Source of the DNA: an uncultured Aliarcobacter sp.
GTDB lineage: Bacteria > Campylobacterota > Campylobacteria > Campylobacterales > Arcobacteraceae
Assembly (NCBI GenBank): GCA_947629065.1
Contig: CANRCH010000038.1
Span: 1-13,091, forward strand
DNA length: 13,091 nucleotides
Reading direction: 5' to 3'
Position 1 is the first letter of the stretch. Each line of letters starts with the position of its first letter. The position numbers and the translations under genes are program-made. The notes beneath the pieces are model-generated. The model saw only the letters and a program-made list of their open reading frames with translations, ran no database searches and was not told the origin of the DNA. Shown in pieces: positions 1 to 7,803 of the stretch.

Positions 1-1
1 A

Positions 2-34
2 CAATTAATAAATAAAGCTTTAGAAGATAATTAA
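2..34 (+). CDS. 3' end of an upstream gene, partial (probably polysaccharide operon)
   Basis: Only the frame starting at base 2 stays open at the window edge. It reads QLINKALEDN and stops at TAA 32-34, two bases before the next ATG. The close spacing fits the preceding gene of a polysaccharide operon. Ten residues are too few to name a product, and an open frame this short could be chance. Confidence 0.4.
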   Translation, partial: QLINKALEDN

Positions 35-36
35 TT

Positions 37-1143
37 ATGAAAATAGCAATAGTTCATGATTGGCTTGTTGTAAATGCAGGTGCTGAAAAAGTTTTAAGAT
101 CTATTTTAGATATATATCCAAAGGCTGATATTTTTTCTTTAGTTGATTTTTTAAACTCTAAAGATAAAGAAGATGCAATAAGTAATAAATCTGTAAAAAC
201 ATCATTTATTCAAAAACTACCATTTGCAAAAACAAAATTCAGAAACTATCTACCACTTTTTCCAAAAGCAATAGAGAGTTTGGATTTAAGCTCTTATGAT
301 TTGATTATAAGTTCATCTTGGGCCGTAGCAAAAGGTATTAAAAAAAGCCCAGGGCAGTTACATATTTGTTACTGTCACACACCTATTAGATATGCTTGGG
401 ATCTATATGATGAATATACATCAAACTTAAAAAATCCAAAAAAATTTATAGTACAAAAAACTTTAAAATATATTAAAAATTGGGATATAAAAAGTTTAAA
501 TAGAGTTGATTATTTTATAGCAAACTCAAAATTTGTTCAACAAAGAATAAAAAAAACATACAATAAAAATAGCATTGTAATATATCCACCTGTAAAAACA
601 GATAGATTTTTACTAGATATAAATAAAGATGAGTATTATTTAACAGCCTCAAGACTAGTTCCTTATAAAAAAACAAAACTTATTGTAGAAGCTTTTAATG
701 AGATGAGTGATAAAAAACTACTTGTAATTGGAACAGGTGAAGATTTTGATAATATCAAATCAATAGCAAAAGATAATATTATTTTACTAGGATTCCAAGA
801 AGATAAAGAGTTGATAAAATATATGCAAAAAGCAAAAGCTTTTTTATATGCTGCAATTGAAGATTTTGGAATAGTTCCAATTGAGGCTATGAGTTGTGGA
901 ACTCCTGTAATTGCACTAAATAATGGTGGAACAGCTGAAACAGTAGAGGATAAAATAACAGGTATACATTTTGATAAACAAACAAAAGAAGATATCATAA
1001 TGGCTGTAAAAAAGTTTGAAGATACGCACTTTGATTTTAGAAATATTTCAGAACTTTCAAGAAAATATAGTGAAGAAAGATTTAAACAAGAGTTTGAAGA
1101 TTTTGTAAATTTAAAGCTAAAACAAAATATCAAAAGAGACTAA
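37..1143 (+). CDS. Glycosyltransferase, GT4 (group 1) family
   Basis: Probable retaining glycosyltransferase that transfers a sugar from a nucleotide-sugar donor to a lipid-linked glycan at the cytoplasmic face of the inner membrane. The 368-residue protein has a GT-B layout. The N-terminal half opens with MKIAIVHDWL and a glycine-containing loop near residues 12-20, then CYCHTPIRYAWDLY at 111-124, a stretch typical of WbaZ-like mannosyltransferases. The donor-binding C-terminal half has SRLVPYKK at 205-212, GTGED at 232-236, and the GT4 E-x7-E motif with E275 and E283, followed by a GGTAE segment at 297-301. There is no signal peptide or membrane segment. It lies 3 nt before a sugar-1-phosphate transferase gene, which places it in surface glycan assembly (capsule, O-chain or exopolysaccharide). 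Sugar and linkage cannot be read from sequence; mannose is only a family-level guess. Confidence 0.92.
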   Translation: MKIAIVHDWLVVNAGAEKVLRSILDIYPKADIFSLVDFLNSKDKEDAISNKSVKTSFIQKLPFAKTKFRNYLPLFPKAIESLDLSSYDLIISSSWAVAKGIKKSPGQLHICYCHTPIRYAWDLYDEYTSNLKNPKKFIVQKTLKYIKNWDIKSLNRVDYFIANSKFVQQRIKKTYNKNSIVIYPPVKTDRFLLDINKDEYYLTASRLVPYKKTKLIVEAFNEMSDKKLLVIGTGEDFDNIKSIAKDNIILLGFQEDKELIKYMQKAKAFLYAAIEDFGIVPIEAMSCGTPVIALNNGGTAETVEDKITGIHFDKQTKEDIIMAVKKFEDTHFDFRNISELSRKYSEERFKQEFEDFVNLKLKQNIKRD

Positions 1144-1146
1144 GAG

Positions 1147-2484
1147 ATGAAAAGTAAAAATAGTTTAGCCAATATTATATATATTTTTATTTTACTACTA
1201 GTAGATTATTTAGTACTAGTTTTATCTTTAGAGATTGTAATCTATTTAAGAAGTTCATATTTGCAAGAGCTTTTACCACAATTTACTGAAAATAATATCT
1301 ATAGATATCAGTGGATTATTTTTATTACTTTACTTATATTTAGTTTTGAAAAGATATATTTTATAAGATATGATTTTTGGAGTGATACAAAAAGAGTATT
1401 AAAAGGTCTTTTTTTCTCTATGATTGCTGTTTTGTCTGTAATTATACTTTCAAAAATGTCAGAAGAGTTTTCGAGATTATTTATAGTACTTTTTTATTTA
1501 ATAGCAACTATTTTATTACCTATATCAAAAAGGTTTTTAAAAAAATTACTCTTTAAAATGAGCTTCTTTAAAATAAATGTAAAAGTTGTGGGAAACTCCA
1601 ACTTAGTTTTAGATATGGAAAAAGAGATTAAAAACAATTGGTATTTTGGTTTTAAATCTTCTAAAAGAAAAGCTGATTTAATAATTATTATTTCAAAGAA
1701 TATAGAAGTAAAAAAGTTAGAAAAAATAATTAAAAGGTATTCAAAAAAAGCTAGAAATATATATGTTGTACCCTATATGTACCATTTAGATTTTACCTAT
1801 TCTAGTATAGTAGATTATTTTAATATTAGAATTTCTGCAATACATATAGAAAATAGACTTTTAAATATTAAAAATATAATTATAAAAAATATATTTGAAA
1901 AAATTATGGTAGTTTTATTCTTTCCTTTTGCATTGATTTTACATCTTATAATCTATTTTCTAATAAAGCTAGATTCCCAAGGTAGCGTTATATTTAAACA
2001 AAAAAGATTAGGTCTAAAAGGAGAAAAATTTAGCTGTTATAAATATAGAACTATGTATGTAAATGGTGATGAAATATTAAAAGAGTATTTGATAAATAAT
2101 CCAGATGAACTTGAATATTATTCAATTTATCATAAATACAAAAAAGATCCAAGAATTACAAGAGTTGGTAGATTTTTAAGAGCTAGTTCTTTAGATGAAT
2201 TTCCTCAATTTTTTAATATATTAAGAGGAGATATGAATTTAATAGGACCAAGACCATATATGCTAGAAGAAAAAGAGAATATTGGTAAAGAAAATGAAGA
2301 TATTATTCTTGAAGTAAAACCAGGAATTACAGGTCTTTGGCAAGTAAGTGGAAGAAATAATTTAACATTTAACAAAAGAGTTGAGCTTGATAAATGGTAT
2401 ATCCAAAACTGGTCTTTATGGATAGATTTTGTAATATTTATGAAAACACTAAAAGTTGTTTTTTCAAAAATCGGAGCAAAGTAA
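1147..2484 (+). CDS. Polyprenyl-phosphate hexose-1-phosphate transferase (WbaP/WcaJ type)
   Basis: Initiating transferase that moves a sugar-1-phosphate from a UDP-sugar to undecaprenyl phosphate, the first membrane step in building a surface polysaccharide. The 445-residue protein has the long polyisoprenyl-phosphate hexose-1-phosphate transferase layout. Four hydrophobic segments lie at about 8-34, 54-72, 87-103 and 109-126. A soluble CoA-binding-like domain at about 140-235 follows, then the catalytic domain. The catalytic domain starts with a hydrophobic helix at about 250-273 containing P260, the position expected for the helix-breaking proline of the re-entrant helix. It continues with KYRTM (299-303), the catalytic Asp-Glu pair D350-E351 in LDEFPQFFNILRGDMNLIGPRP, and KPGITGLWQVSGR (391-403). 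It starts 3 nt after the glycosyltransferase stop and appears to end the operon. The sugar (glucose, galactose or other) is not decidable here. Confidence 0.93.
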   Translation: MKSKNSLANIIYIFILLLVDYLVLVLSLEIVIYLRSSYLQELLPQFTENNIYRYQWIIFITLLIFSFEKIYFIRYDFWSDTKRVLKGLFFSMIAVLSVIILSKMSEEFSRLFIVLFYLIATILLPISKRFLKKLLFKMSFFKINVKVVGNSNLVLDMEKEIKNNWYFGFKSSKRKADLIIIISKNIEVKKLEKIIKRYSKKARNIYVVPYMYHLDFTYSSIVDYFNIRISAIHIENRLLNIKNIIIKNIFEKIMVVLFFPFALILHLIIYFLIKLDSQGSVIFKQKRLGLKGEKFSCYKYRTMYVNGDEILKEYLINNPDELEYYSIYHKYKKDPRITRVGRFLRASSLDEFPQFFNILRGDMNLIGPRPYMLEEKENIGKENEDIILEVKPGITGLWQVSGRNNLTFNKRVELDKWYIQNWSLWIDFVIFMKTLKVVFSKIGAK

Positions 2485-2486
2485 AT

Positions 2487-2527
2487 TATAATCTATAATA
2501 TTATTTTAAGAGATAAGTACTTATAAT
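2487..2527 (+). promoter_or_regulatory. Promoter region of the pseudopilin gene (three TATAAT boxes)
   Basis: Three exact TATAAT hexamers occur in the short gap before the pseudopilin gene: 2487-2492, 2494-2499 and 2522-2527. Campylobacterota vegetative promoters depend mostly on the -10 box, with a weak or absent -35, so any of these could serve. The last would give a leader of about 20 nt before the strong AAGGAG (2542-2547), and the first two a leader of about 45-55 nt. Start-site mapping would decide which is used. Confidence 0.5.
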
Positions 2528-2535
2528 CTCTAAAA
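2504..2535 (+). terminator. Possible hairpin after the polysaccharide operon
   Basis: An inverted repeat pairs AGAGAT (2509-2514) with ATCTCT (2526-2531). It extends outward by TTTT (2504-2507) with AAAA (2532-2535) around one bulged A. No proper U-tract follows. It could be a weak terminator for the upstream operon or a structure in the pseudopilin leader. It overlaps a TATAAT box, so both readings may not hold together. Confidence 0.3.
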
Positions 2536-2552
2536 TTATTTAAGGAGAGATT

Positions 2553-2948
2553 ATGAAAAGTGCTTTTTCACTTTTGGAGTTGATTTTTACAATTGTTATT
2601 TTGGGTATTGTTGCATTTTTTGCTGTTCCAAAATTTATGGGAACAAAAGATAGTGCTTTAGCTTCAACTATTAAAAGAGATGTAAATACAGTTGTAAACT
2701 CAATTCAAAGCTACTATATGTTAAATCAAAAAATAGAAAAAATTAGTGATGCTTTAAATATAAGTTCTGATAACTGGACTATAGAAGATTCAAAATTAAC
2801 TGATAAAAACTCTTGTGTTTCTATTGAACTTAAAAATAGTACATCACCTGTTTCTCTTGCTGTTTCAGTTGATAGTTCAAAAACTAGTGATATTTGTAAA
2901 AAAATACAAGATTCAGGAATTGAGTCAAAAACTTATGAAATTTATTAA
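2553..2948 (+). CDS. Type II/IV pseudopilin with N-terminal methylation motif
   Basis: A 131-residue prepilin-like protein. The N-terminus MKSAFSLLELIFTIVILGIV has a short basic leader, a predicted prepilin peptidase cut between A4 and F5, the conserved Glu at mature position 5 (E9), and a single hydrophobic helix at about 5-26. Alanine replaces the usual glycine before the cut, as is common in Campylobacterota pseudopilins. The rest is a small globular domain with two cysteines, C88 and C115, that could form a disulfide. The gene has a very good ribosome site (AAGGAG, 5 nt before ATG). Such proteins are inner-membrane-anchored subunits of type II secretion pseudopili, type IV pili or DNA-uptake fibres, and which machine it joins is not shown here. 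It stands alone and converges on a secreted DNA ligase gene, which makes DNA uptake an attractive but unproven role. Confidence 0.87.
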   Translation: MKSAFSLLELIFTIVILGIVAFFAVPKFMGTKDSALASTIKRDVNTVVNSIQSYYMLNQKIEKISDALNISSDNWTIEDSKLTDKNSCVSIELKNSTSPVSLAVSVDSSKTSDICKKIQDSGIESKTYEIY

Positions 2949-2960
2949 AAAAGATATAAA

Positions 2961-3773
2961 TTATTCTTGATTCCTAACTCTTAAAAAAGATGCAAATTTT
3001 GGTTTACTGTTTTTTGTAAAACCATAATATTTAAAAGTTACAAACTCTCCAATTTTTGGAGGGTTCAATCTTTGTTCTTCACTAAAACCATTTCCAAGGT
3101 TAAATATTATTTTATTTTTAGAACTATTAATATATTCACAAACTAAACTTTTTAATCTATTTTTTTCAAGATTGTATGCAACTATAAGGCACTCATCATC
3201 AAAATATTTTTTTACTTTTAAAATATCTTTGCTTCTTCCTGTAAAATAGTCTAATTTGGGATTTTTTAGCATCACTCCTTCACCATTTTTGCTTAAAACT
3301 TCATCTAAATATTTATAAACTTCTTCTTTGTTTTCTACTTTTATTTGTGGAATTATTTTTATAAATCTATTTGGATTTTTATCTAAAAAGTTTTTTAGAT
3401 GATTTAATCTTTCATTAAAATCACCTTTTATATTTGGAACTTCAAATATATTATAAGTTATATTTTCCCACTCTTTTTGCTCTTGTTGGCTTAAAACAAT
3501 ACTTTGAATATTTTCAAAATCGCCTTGCTTTGTCCATAGTTCTCCATCAAGTTCAAATGGTGGAAAATTAGATAAAAACCAAAAAGGTGCATAGATTTTA
3601 TTTCCATTTTTGCTTAAAAGTTCAACTCCATTCCAATATGCACGAACACCATCTAGTTTTTCACTTAAGTAAAAGCCGTTAATATTATGTTTTCTTTCGT
3701 CATATATAATTGCTTTTTGTAAATTGTTAGCAAATATATTAGTAAATAGTAGGAAAAAAAGAAAAAACTTCAT
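2961..3773 (-). CDS. Secreted ATP-dependent DNA ligase (LigE-like, minimal)
   Basis: Small 270-residue ATP-dependent DNA ligase that would seal nicks using ATP. A hydrophobic signal peptide spans about 1-15, with likely cleavage after NIFA, so the enzyme should act in the periplasm. The adenylation domain shows motif I EKLDGVR (38-44) with nucleophile K39, ELDGEL (74-79, motif III region), EGVMLK (165-170, motif IV) and DILKVKKY (183-190, motif V). A C-terminal OB-fold-sized region follows at about 192-270. There are no extra DNA-binding domains, as in the minimal periplasmic LigE group of Neisseria, Haemophilus and Campylobacter, which has been linked to extracellular DNA handling. The start is supported by AAGGA shortly upstream. 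The gene is single, divergent from apt and convergent with the pseudopilin, with only 12 nt between stops. Chromosomal replication would depend on an NAD-dependent ligase elsewhere (inference). Confidence 0.9.
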   Translation of the reverse strand: MKFFLFFLLFTNIFANNLQKAIIYDERKHNINGFYLSEKLDGVRAYWNGVELLSKNGNKIYAPFWFLSNFPPFELDGELWTKQGDFENIQSIVLSQQEQKEWENITYNIFEVPNIKGDFNERLNHLKNFLDKNPNRFIKIIPQIKVENKEEVYKYLDEVLSKNGEGVMLKNPKLDYFTGRSKDILKVKKYFDDECLIVAYNLEKNRLKSLVCEYINSSKNKIIFNLGNGFSEEQRLNPPKIGEFVTFKYYGFTKNSKPKFASFLRVRNQE

Positions 3774-3798
3774 AAATATCCTTAAAATAATTTATATA

Positions 3799-3804
3799 AT
3801 TATA
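3799..3804 (-). promoter_or_regulatory. -10 box for the DNA ligase gene
   Basis: The minus strand reads TATAAT from 3804 to 3799. Transcription would start near 3792, giving a leader of about 19 nt to the ATG at 3773. No clear -35 box is seen. A TATAAT also lies on the plus strand at 3795-3800, but it is about 100 nt from apt. Confidence 0.4.
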
Positions 3805-3897
3805 AATAAATATTATTAAATCTGGCGTAAATCATAGGTTCATAATATTATTTTGGCTAAAATAAAATAATTTTACAATTTTTATAAAAGGTTCACT

Positions 3898-4455
3898 TTG
3901 AATAATAACTTAGTATTAGACGAACATGATAAACAAATCTTAATTGATTCAATAAGAAGTATTGAAGATTTCCCAAAACCTGGCATTATTTTTAAAGATA
4001 TTACAACACTTTTTAATAACAAAGATGCATTTTTACTCTTAATGCAACATCTTGAAAATAGATATAAATCATATAATTTAGATTATATTGCAGGAATAGA
4101 AGCAAGAGGATTTATGCTAGGAAGTGCATTAGCAAGTAGATTAAATATTGGTTTTGTACCTTTAAGAAAAAAAGGAAAACTTCCAAGCACAACAGTTTGT
4201 GAAAAGTATGAACTTGAGTATGGATTTGATGAAATAGAGATACATTTAGATGCATTTAATAAGGATAAGAAATCAAGAGTTCTTTTGATTGATGATATTA
4301 TTGTAAGTGGTGGAACAGCACTAGCAGCTGCAAATTTAATAAAAAAACTTGAAGTTGAGTTATTAGAAGTTTGTTTTTTAATGAACATAAAAATTTTAGA
4401 TGGGGCTAAAAAAATGAGAGAAATAGCACCTGTATATTCAGTATTAGAGGTATAA
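3898..4455 (+). CDS. apt: Adenine phosphoribosyltransferase
   Basis: Cytoplasmic purine-salvage enzyme that makes AMP and pyrophosphate from adenine and PRPP. The 185-residue length is normal for the family. Key features are [12 protein letters not shown] (25-36), the substrate-region segment GIEARGF (66-72), RKKGKLP (90-96) in the flexible-loop region, and the PRPP-binding motif [13 protein letters not shown] (129-141). The start codon is TTG, chosen because AAAAGG (3886-3891) lies 6 nt upstream. The product then begins [13 protein letters not shown], and no ATG lies nearby in frame before the conserved core. It is the first gene of a tight operon with trpB, a DedA-family gene and pepA, and only 1 nt separates it from trpB. 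A plausible but weak -10 (TAAAAT) sits at 3858-3863. Confidence 0.95.
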   Translation: MNNNLVLDEHDKQILIDSIRSIEDFPKPGIIFKDITTLFNNKDAFLLLMQHLENRYKSYNLDYIAGIEARGFMLGSALASRLNIGFVPLRKKGKLPSTTVCEKYELEYGFDEIEIHLDAFNKDKKSRVLLIDDIIVSGGTALAAANLIKKLEVELLEVCFLMNIKILDGAKKMREIAPVYSVLEV

Positions 4456-4456
4456 A

Positions 4457-5665
4457 ATGAGTGATTATATTCCAAAGAAAAGTCCTTTTGACCCAAATAG
4501 CAAAGGTGAGTTTGGTATTTTTGGTGGGCAATATGTACCTGAAACATTAATGCCAATTTTAAAAGAGCTTGAAAGTACGTACGAAAAATATAGATTTGAT
4601 AAAGAGTTTTGGGAAGAGGTAAACTATTATTTAAAAGATTATGTAGGACGAGAAAATCCACTATATTATGCCCAAAATTTAAGTTCTGAGTTAGATGCAA
4701 AAATCTACTTAAAAAGAGAAGATTTAAACCACACAGGTGCACATAAAGTAAATAATGTTATTGCTCAAGGATTATTGGCTAAAAAAATGGGAAAAACAAA
4801 GGTTATTGCTGAAACAGGTGCTGGACAACACGGAGTTGCAACAGCAACAATAGCAGCACTTATGGGCTTAGAGTGTACAGTTTTTATGGGTGCAAAAGAT
4901 GTTGCTAGGCAAGAGTTAAATGTATTTAGAATGAAGCTTTTAGGTGCAAAAGTAATTGCAGTTGAAAGTGGAAGTAAAACTTTAAAAGATGCTATGAATG
5001 ATGCTATAAGATATTGGGTAACAAACGCAAGAGATACCTTTTATATAATAGGAACAATAGCAGGTCCTCATCCATATCCTATGATGGTGAGAGATTTTCA
5101 AGCAATTATTGGTTATGAAGCAAGAAAGCAAATTTTAGAAAAAGAGGGTAAATTACCTGATTATGTTGTTGCTTGTATTGGTGGTGGATCAAATGCTATT
5201 GGAATGTTTTCACACTTTTTAGAAGATGATGGTGTTACTTGCATTGGAATTGAAGCTGGTGGATTAGGACTTGATACGCCCAAACACGGAAGCTGTTTAG
5301 CTCTTGGAAGCCCTGGAATTTTACATGGACAATGTTCATATCTGCTTCAAGATGAAGATGGGCAAGTTCTTGAAGCTCACTCTATTAGTGCTGGGCTTGA
5401 TTACCCTGGAGTTGGACCTGAACACTCATTTCATAAAGATAATAAAAGTGTAGAGTATGACAATATCACAGATAAAGAAGCACTTGATGCTTTTGTTTGG
5501 TTAAGCCAAAAAGAGGGAATTATTCCTGCTTTTGAATCATCTCATGCGGTTGCATATTTAAAAAAAGCAAAAGATAAAATAAAAGGAAAAACAGTAATTG
5601 TTTGCCTATCTGGTAGAGGTGATAAAGATATGATTCAAGCAAAAAGCTTGTTAAATTTTGAATAA
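4457..5665 (+). CDS. trpB: Tryptophan synthase beta chain
   Basis: PLP enzyme joining indole with serine to give tryptophan, normally in an alpha2-beta2 complex with TrpA. The 402-residue protein has the standard TrpB1 pattern: FGGQYVPE (22-29); the PLP Schiff-base lysine K97 in HTGAHKVNN; the catalytic glutamate E119 in AETGAGQHG; the phosphate-binding loop GGGSNA (242-247); and S385 in the C-terminal SGRGDKD, the position contacting the cofactor ring. The N-terminal region is that of the main TrpA-dependent form rather than the longer TrpB2. No other trp genes are in view. Instead it sits between apt and a DedA-family gene, so it is either the only trpB, split from its pathway, or an extra copy. 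Transcription should come from the apt promoter, and a local ribosome site is weak. Confidence 0.97.
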   Translation: MSDYIPKKSPFDPNSKGEFGIFGGQYVPETLMPILKELESTYEKYRFDKEFWEEVNYYLKDYVGRENPLYYAQNLSSELDAKIYLKREDLNHTGAHKVNNVIAQGLLAKKMGKTKVIAETGAGQHGVATATIAALMGLECTVFMGAKDVARQELNVFRMKLLGAKVIAVESGSKTLKDAMNDAIRYWVTNARDTFYIIGTIAGPHPYPMMVRDFQAIIGYEARKQILEKEGKLPDYVVACIGGGSNAIGMFSHFLEDDGVTCIGIEAGGLGLDTPKHGSCLALGSPGILHGQCSYLLQDEDGQVLEAHSISAGLDYPGVGPEHSFHKDNKSVEYDNITDKEALDAFVWLSQKEGIIPAFESSHAVAYLKKAKDKIKGKTVIVCLSGRGDKDMIQAKSLLNFE

Positions 5666-5673
5666 GGAATAAA

Positions 5674-6375
5674 ATGAGAGAACTTTTTAGAAAAATACAA
5701 CCTTACTCTGGGAAAATTTTTGCCGTATTCTTGGTATTATTTATCTCATTTTTGGCTTATAATTTATATAAAGCACCAGTTGATGGAATTGATGAAAAGT
5801 TCATATATTTATTAAAGCAACATGGATATATTATTCTTTTTGTGTGGGGAATGCTTGAGGGAGAAGCTGGATTAATTATGGCTGGACTTTTAAGTCACTC
5901 AGGAGATATGAATTTATTTATAGCAATATTTGTTGCAGGTCTTGGAGGTTTTGCTGGGGATCAAGTATATTTTTATATAGGAAGATTTAATAAAGAGTCT
6001 GTTTTAAAAAGATTAAGAGGACAAAGAAGAAAGTTTGCATTTGCCCATTTACTACTTAAAAAACATGGTTGGCCAATAATTTTTACTCAAAGATATATGT
6101 ATGGAATGAGAACAATTATTCCTATTTCAATAGGACTTACAAAATATGATGCAAGAAAGTTTGCATTTATAAATCTTATTTCTGCTTGGATGTGGGCAGC
6201 TATTACAATAGTTCCTGTATGGTATTTTGGAGAAGAGATTATGGTTGTACTTCATTGGGCAAAAGATCATTGGTATATGGCAATTCCAATAGCACTACTA
6301 GCAGGTGGTGGAATTATTTATATGTTTAATAATGCAACAAAAAAAATTGAAAGAAAGGTAATGAATGAAAATTAA
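5674..6375 (+). CDS. DedA (SNARE-associated/VTT) family membrane protein
   Basis: Integral inner-membrane protein of the DedA family. Members act in membrane homeostasis, and some flip undecaprenyl phosphate or other phospholipids. The 233-residue protein has a hydrophobic N-terminal segment (15-32), the acidic re-entrant region GMLEGEAGLIMAG (59-71) with E62 and E64, the glycine-rich GGFAGDQVYFYIGR (91-104), and RYMYGMRTIIP (140-150) with R140 and R146, matching the family's F-x-R-(F/Y)-x-x-G-x-R-x-x-x-P pattern. Two more membrane segments lie near 164-184 and 201-217. It follows trpB by 8 nt and overlaps pepA by 11 nt. As I recall, a DedA-family gene also sits between apt and pepA in Campylobacter, which suggests an old gene order. 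The transported lipid cannot be named from sequence. Confidence 0.9.
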   Translation: MRELFRKIQPYSGKIFAVFLVLFISFLAYNLYKAPVDGIDEKFIYLLKQHGYIILFVWGMLEGEAGLIMAGLLSHSGDMNLFIAIFVAGLGGFAGDQVYFYIGRFNKESVLKRLRGQRRKFAFAHLLLKKHGWPIIFTQRYMYGMRTIIPISIGLTKYDARKFAFINLISAWMWAAITIVPVWYFGEEIMVVLHWAKDHWYMAIPIALLAGGGIIYMFNNATKKIERKVMNEN

Positions 6376-7774
6376 TATTATAGAAAATAGTAAGAAAAAG
6401 AGTTTTGATTTAGAAGTTTTTTTCGTAAAAGATATTAAAGAGTTAGAAGATAAAGATATTTTAGAGACTTTAGAGTTTAAAGCAAAAGATGAGACATCTA
6501 TACTTTTGGCTGAATCAAAAAAAGTTTATGTAGGATATGAAGAAGACTCTTATGATAGTTTTGCAATCGCAAGTGCAACAGCAATTAAAAAAATTGCTAG
6601 TACAAAGTTTAAAAGTGCAAAGATTGTACTTGATGAGGTTTTAAAAGAGAATTTTAAAGCTTTAGTTGAGGGTGCAATTTTAGGAAGCTATAAATTTGAA
6701 GCTTATAAAAGTGAAAAAACTGATAAAAAATTTGAATTGAGTTTTGTTGTAGATAAAAAATCTTCAAAACTTGATGATATTTTAGAAGAGTCATCAATTA
6801 TTGCAAATGCAGTTAATAGTGCTAGAGATATGGTAAATACAAGCCCACAAGATTTTTATCCTGAAGTTTTTTCTACAAAAGCAAGAGAGTTTGCAAGTGA
6901 ATTAGATATATCTTGTGAAGTTCATGGAGAAGAGTATTTAGAAAAACATGGAATGATGGCAATGCACAGTGTAGCAAGAGCATCTATTCACGAACCAAAA
7001 TTAATTCATCTTACATATAAACCTAAAAAAGCAAAGAAAAAAATAGTATTCGTAGGTAAAGGATTAACTTATGATAGTGGTGGATTATCTTTAAAACCAG
7101 CTGATTTTATGATTACAATGAAAGCTGATAAATCAGGTGGAGTTGCTGTTTTAAACGCAATTTATGCAATTGCAAAACTAAAACTTCCTATTGAAGTACA
7201 CGCTATTATTGGTGCTGTTGAAAATATGATTGGTGGAAATGCATATAAACCAGATGATATTTTAAAAGCAAAAAATGGAAAAACTATAGAAGTGCGAAAC
7301 ACAGATGCTGAAGGAAGATTAGTTTTGGCTGATTGTTTATGTTATGCACAAGATAGTATTAAAAATATTGATTATATTTTTGATTTTGCAACACTAACGG
7401 GTGCTTGTGTTGTAGGACTTGGTGAATATACAACAGGTGTTATGGGAAATAGTGAAGAGTTAAAACAAGAGGTACTAAATGCTTGTACAAATAGTGGTGA
7501 GTATGCAACAAAACTAGATTTCAATAGATACTTAAAAAAATGTATAAAATCAGAAATTGCAGATGTTTGTAATATTTCAAACACTAGATATGGTGGTGCA
7601 ATCACTGCTGGAATGTTTTTAGATAACTTTATTTATAAAGAGAATAAAGATAAATGGATTCACTTTGATATAGCAGGTCCTGCATTTGTTGAGAAAGCTT
7701 GGGGATACAATCCTTATGGAGCAAGTGGAACGGGTGTTAGATTTGCAGTTGAATTAGCAAAAACTCTTTCATAA
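6365..7774 (+). CDS. pepA: Leucyl aminopeptidase (M17)
   Basis: Cytosolic two-metal aminopeptidase of family M17 that removes N-terminal residues from peptides. In some bacteria PepA also binds DNA. The 469-residue protein has a divergent N-terminal domain (about 1-140) and a complete catalytic domain. Expected metal and catalytic residues are present: K232 and D237 in GKGLTYDSGG, K244 in LSLKP, D255 in MKADKSGG, and D314, E316 and R318 in the signature NTDAEGRL (313-319). The ATG lies within the end of the DedA-family gene (11-nt overlap), so translation is probably coupled. As expected for a housekeeping enzyme, there is no signal peptide. It is the last gene of the apt-trpB-dedA-pepA run unless the transporter 29 nt downstream is co-transcribed. 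Confidence 0.96.
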   Translation: MKINIIENSKKKSFDLEVFFVKDIKELEDKDILETLEFKAKDETSILLAESKKVYVGYEEDSYDSFAIASATAIKKIASTKFKSAKIVLDEVLKENFKALVEGAILGSYKFEAYKSEKTDKKFELSFVVDKKSSKLDDILEESSIIANAVNSARDMVNTSPQDFYPEVFSTKAREFASELDISCEVHGEEYLEKHGMMAMHSVARASIHEPKLIHLTYKPKKAKKKIVFVGKGLTYDSGGLSLKPADFMITMKADKSGGVAVLNAIYAIAKLKLPIEVHAIIGAVENMIGGNAYKPDDILKAKNGKTIEVRNTDAEGRLVLADCLCYAQDSIKNIDYIFDFATLTGACVVGLGEYTTGVMGNSEELKQEVLNACTNSGEYATKLDFNRYLKKCIKSEIADVCNISNTRYGGAITAGMFLDNFIYKENKDKWIHFDIAGPAFVEKAWGYNPYGASGTGVRFAVELAKTLS

Positions 7775-7803
7775 ATTAAAATACAAATAGGTCTCATTTT
7801 CTA

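Noticed and set aside
663..1133. 156-codon open frame on the minus strand
   Set aside because: It lies wholly inside the glycosyltransferase gene in antisense. Its composition is what reverse-complemented AT-rich coding gives, and it shows no family motif.
2939..2962. AATTTAT/ATAAATT inverted repeat between the pseudopilin and ligase stops
   Set aside because: It is only A/T pairs around a 10-nt loop, expected by chance in this composition. It is too weak to call a terminator.
4083..4742. 219-codon open frame on the minus strand across apt and trpB
   Set aside because: It is antisense to two genes with intact catalytic motifs, so it is a shadow frame.
7372..7605. 77-codon open frame on the minus strand
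   Set aside because: It lies within pepA and has no recognisable features.
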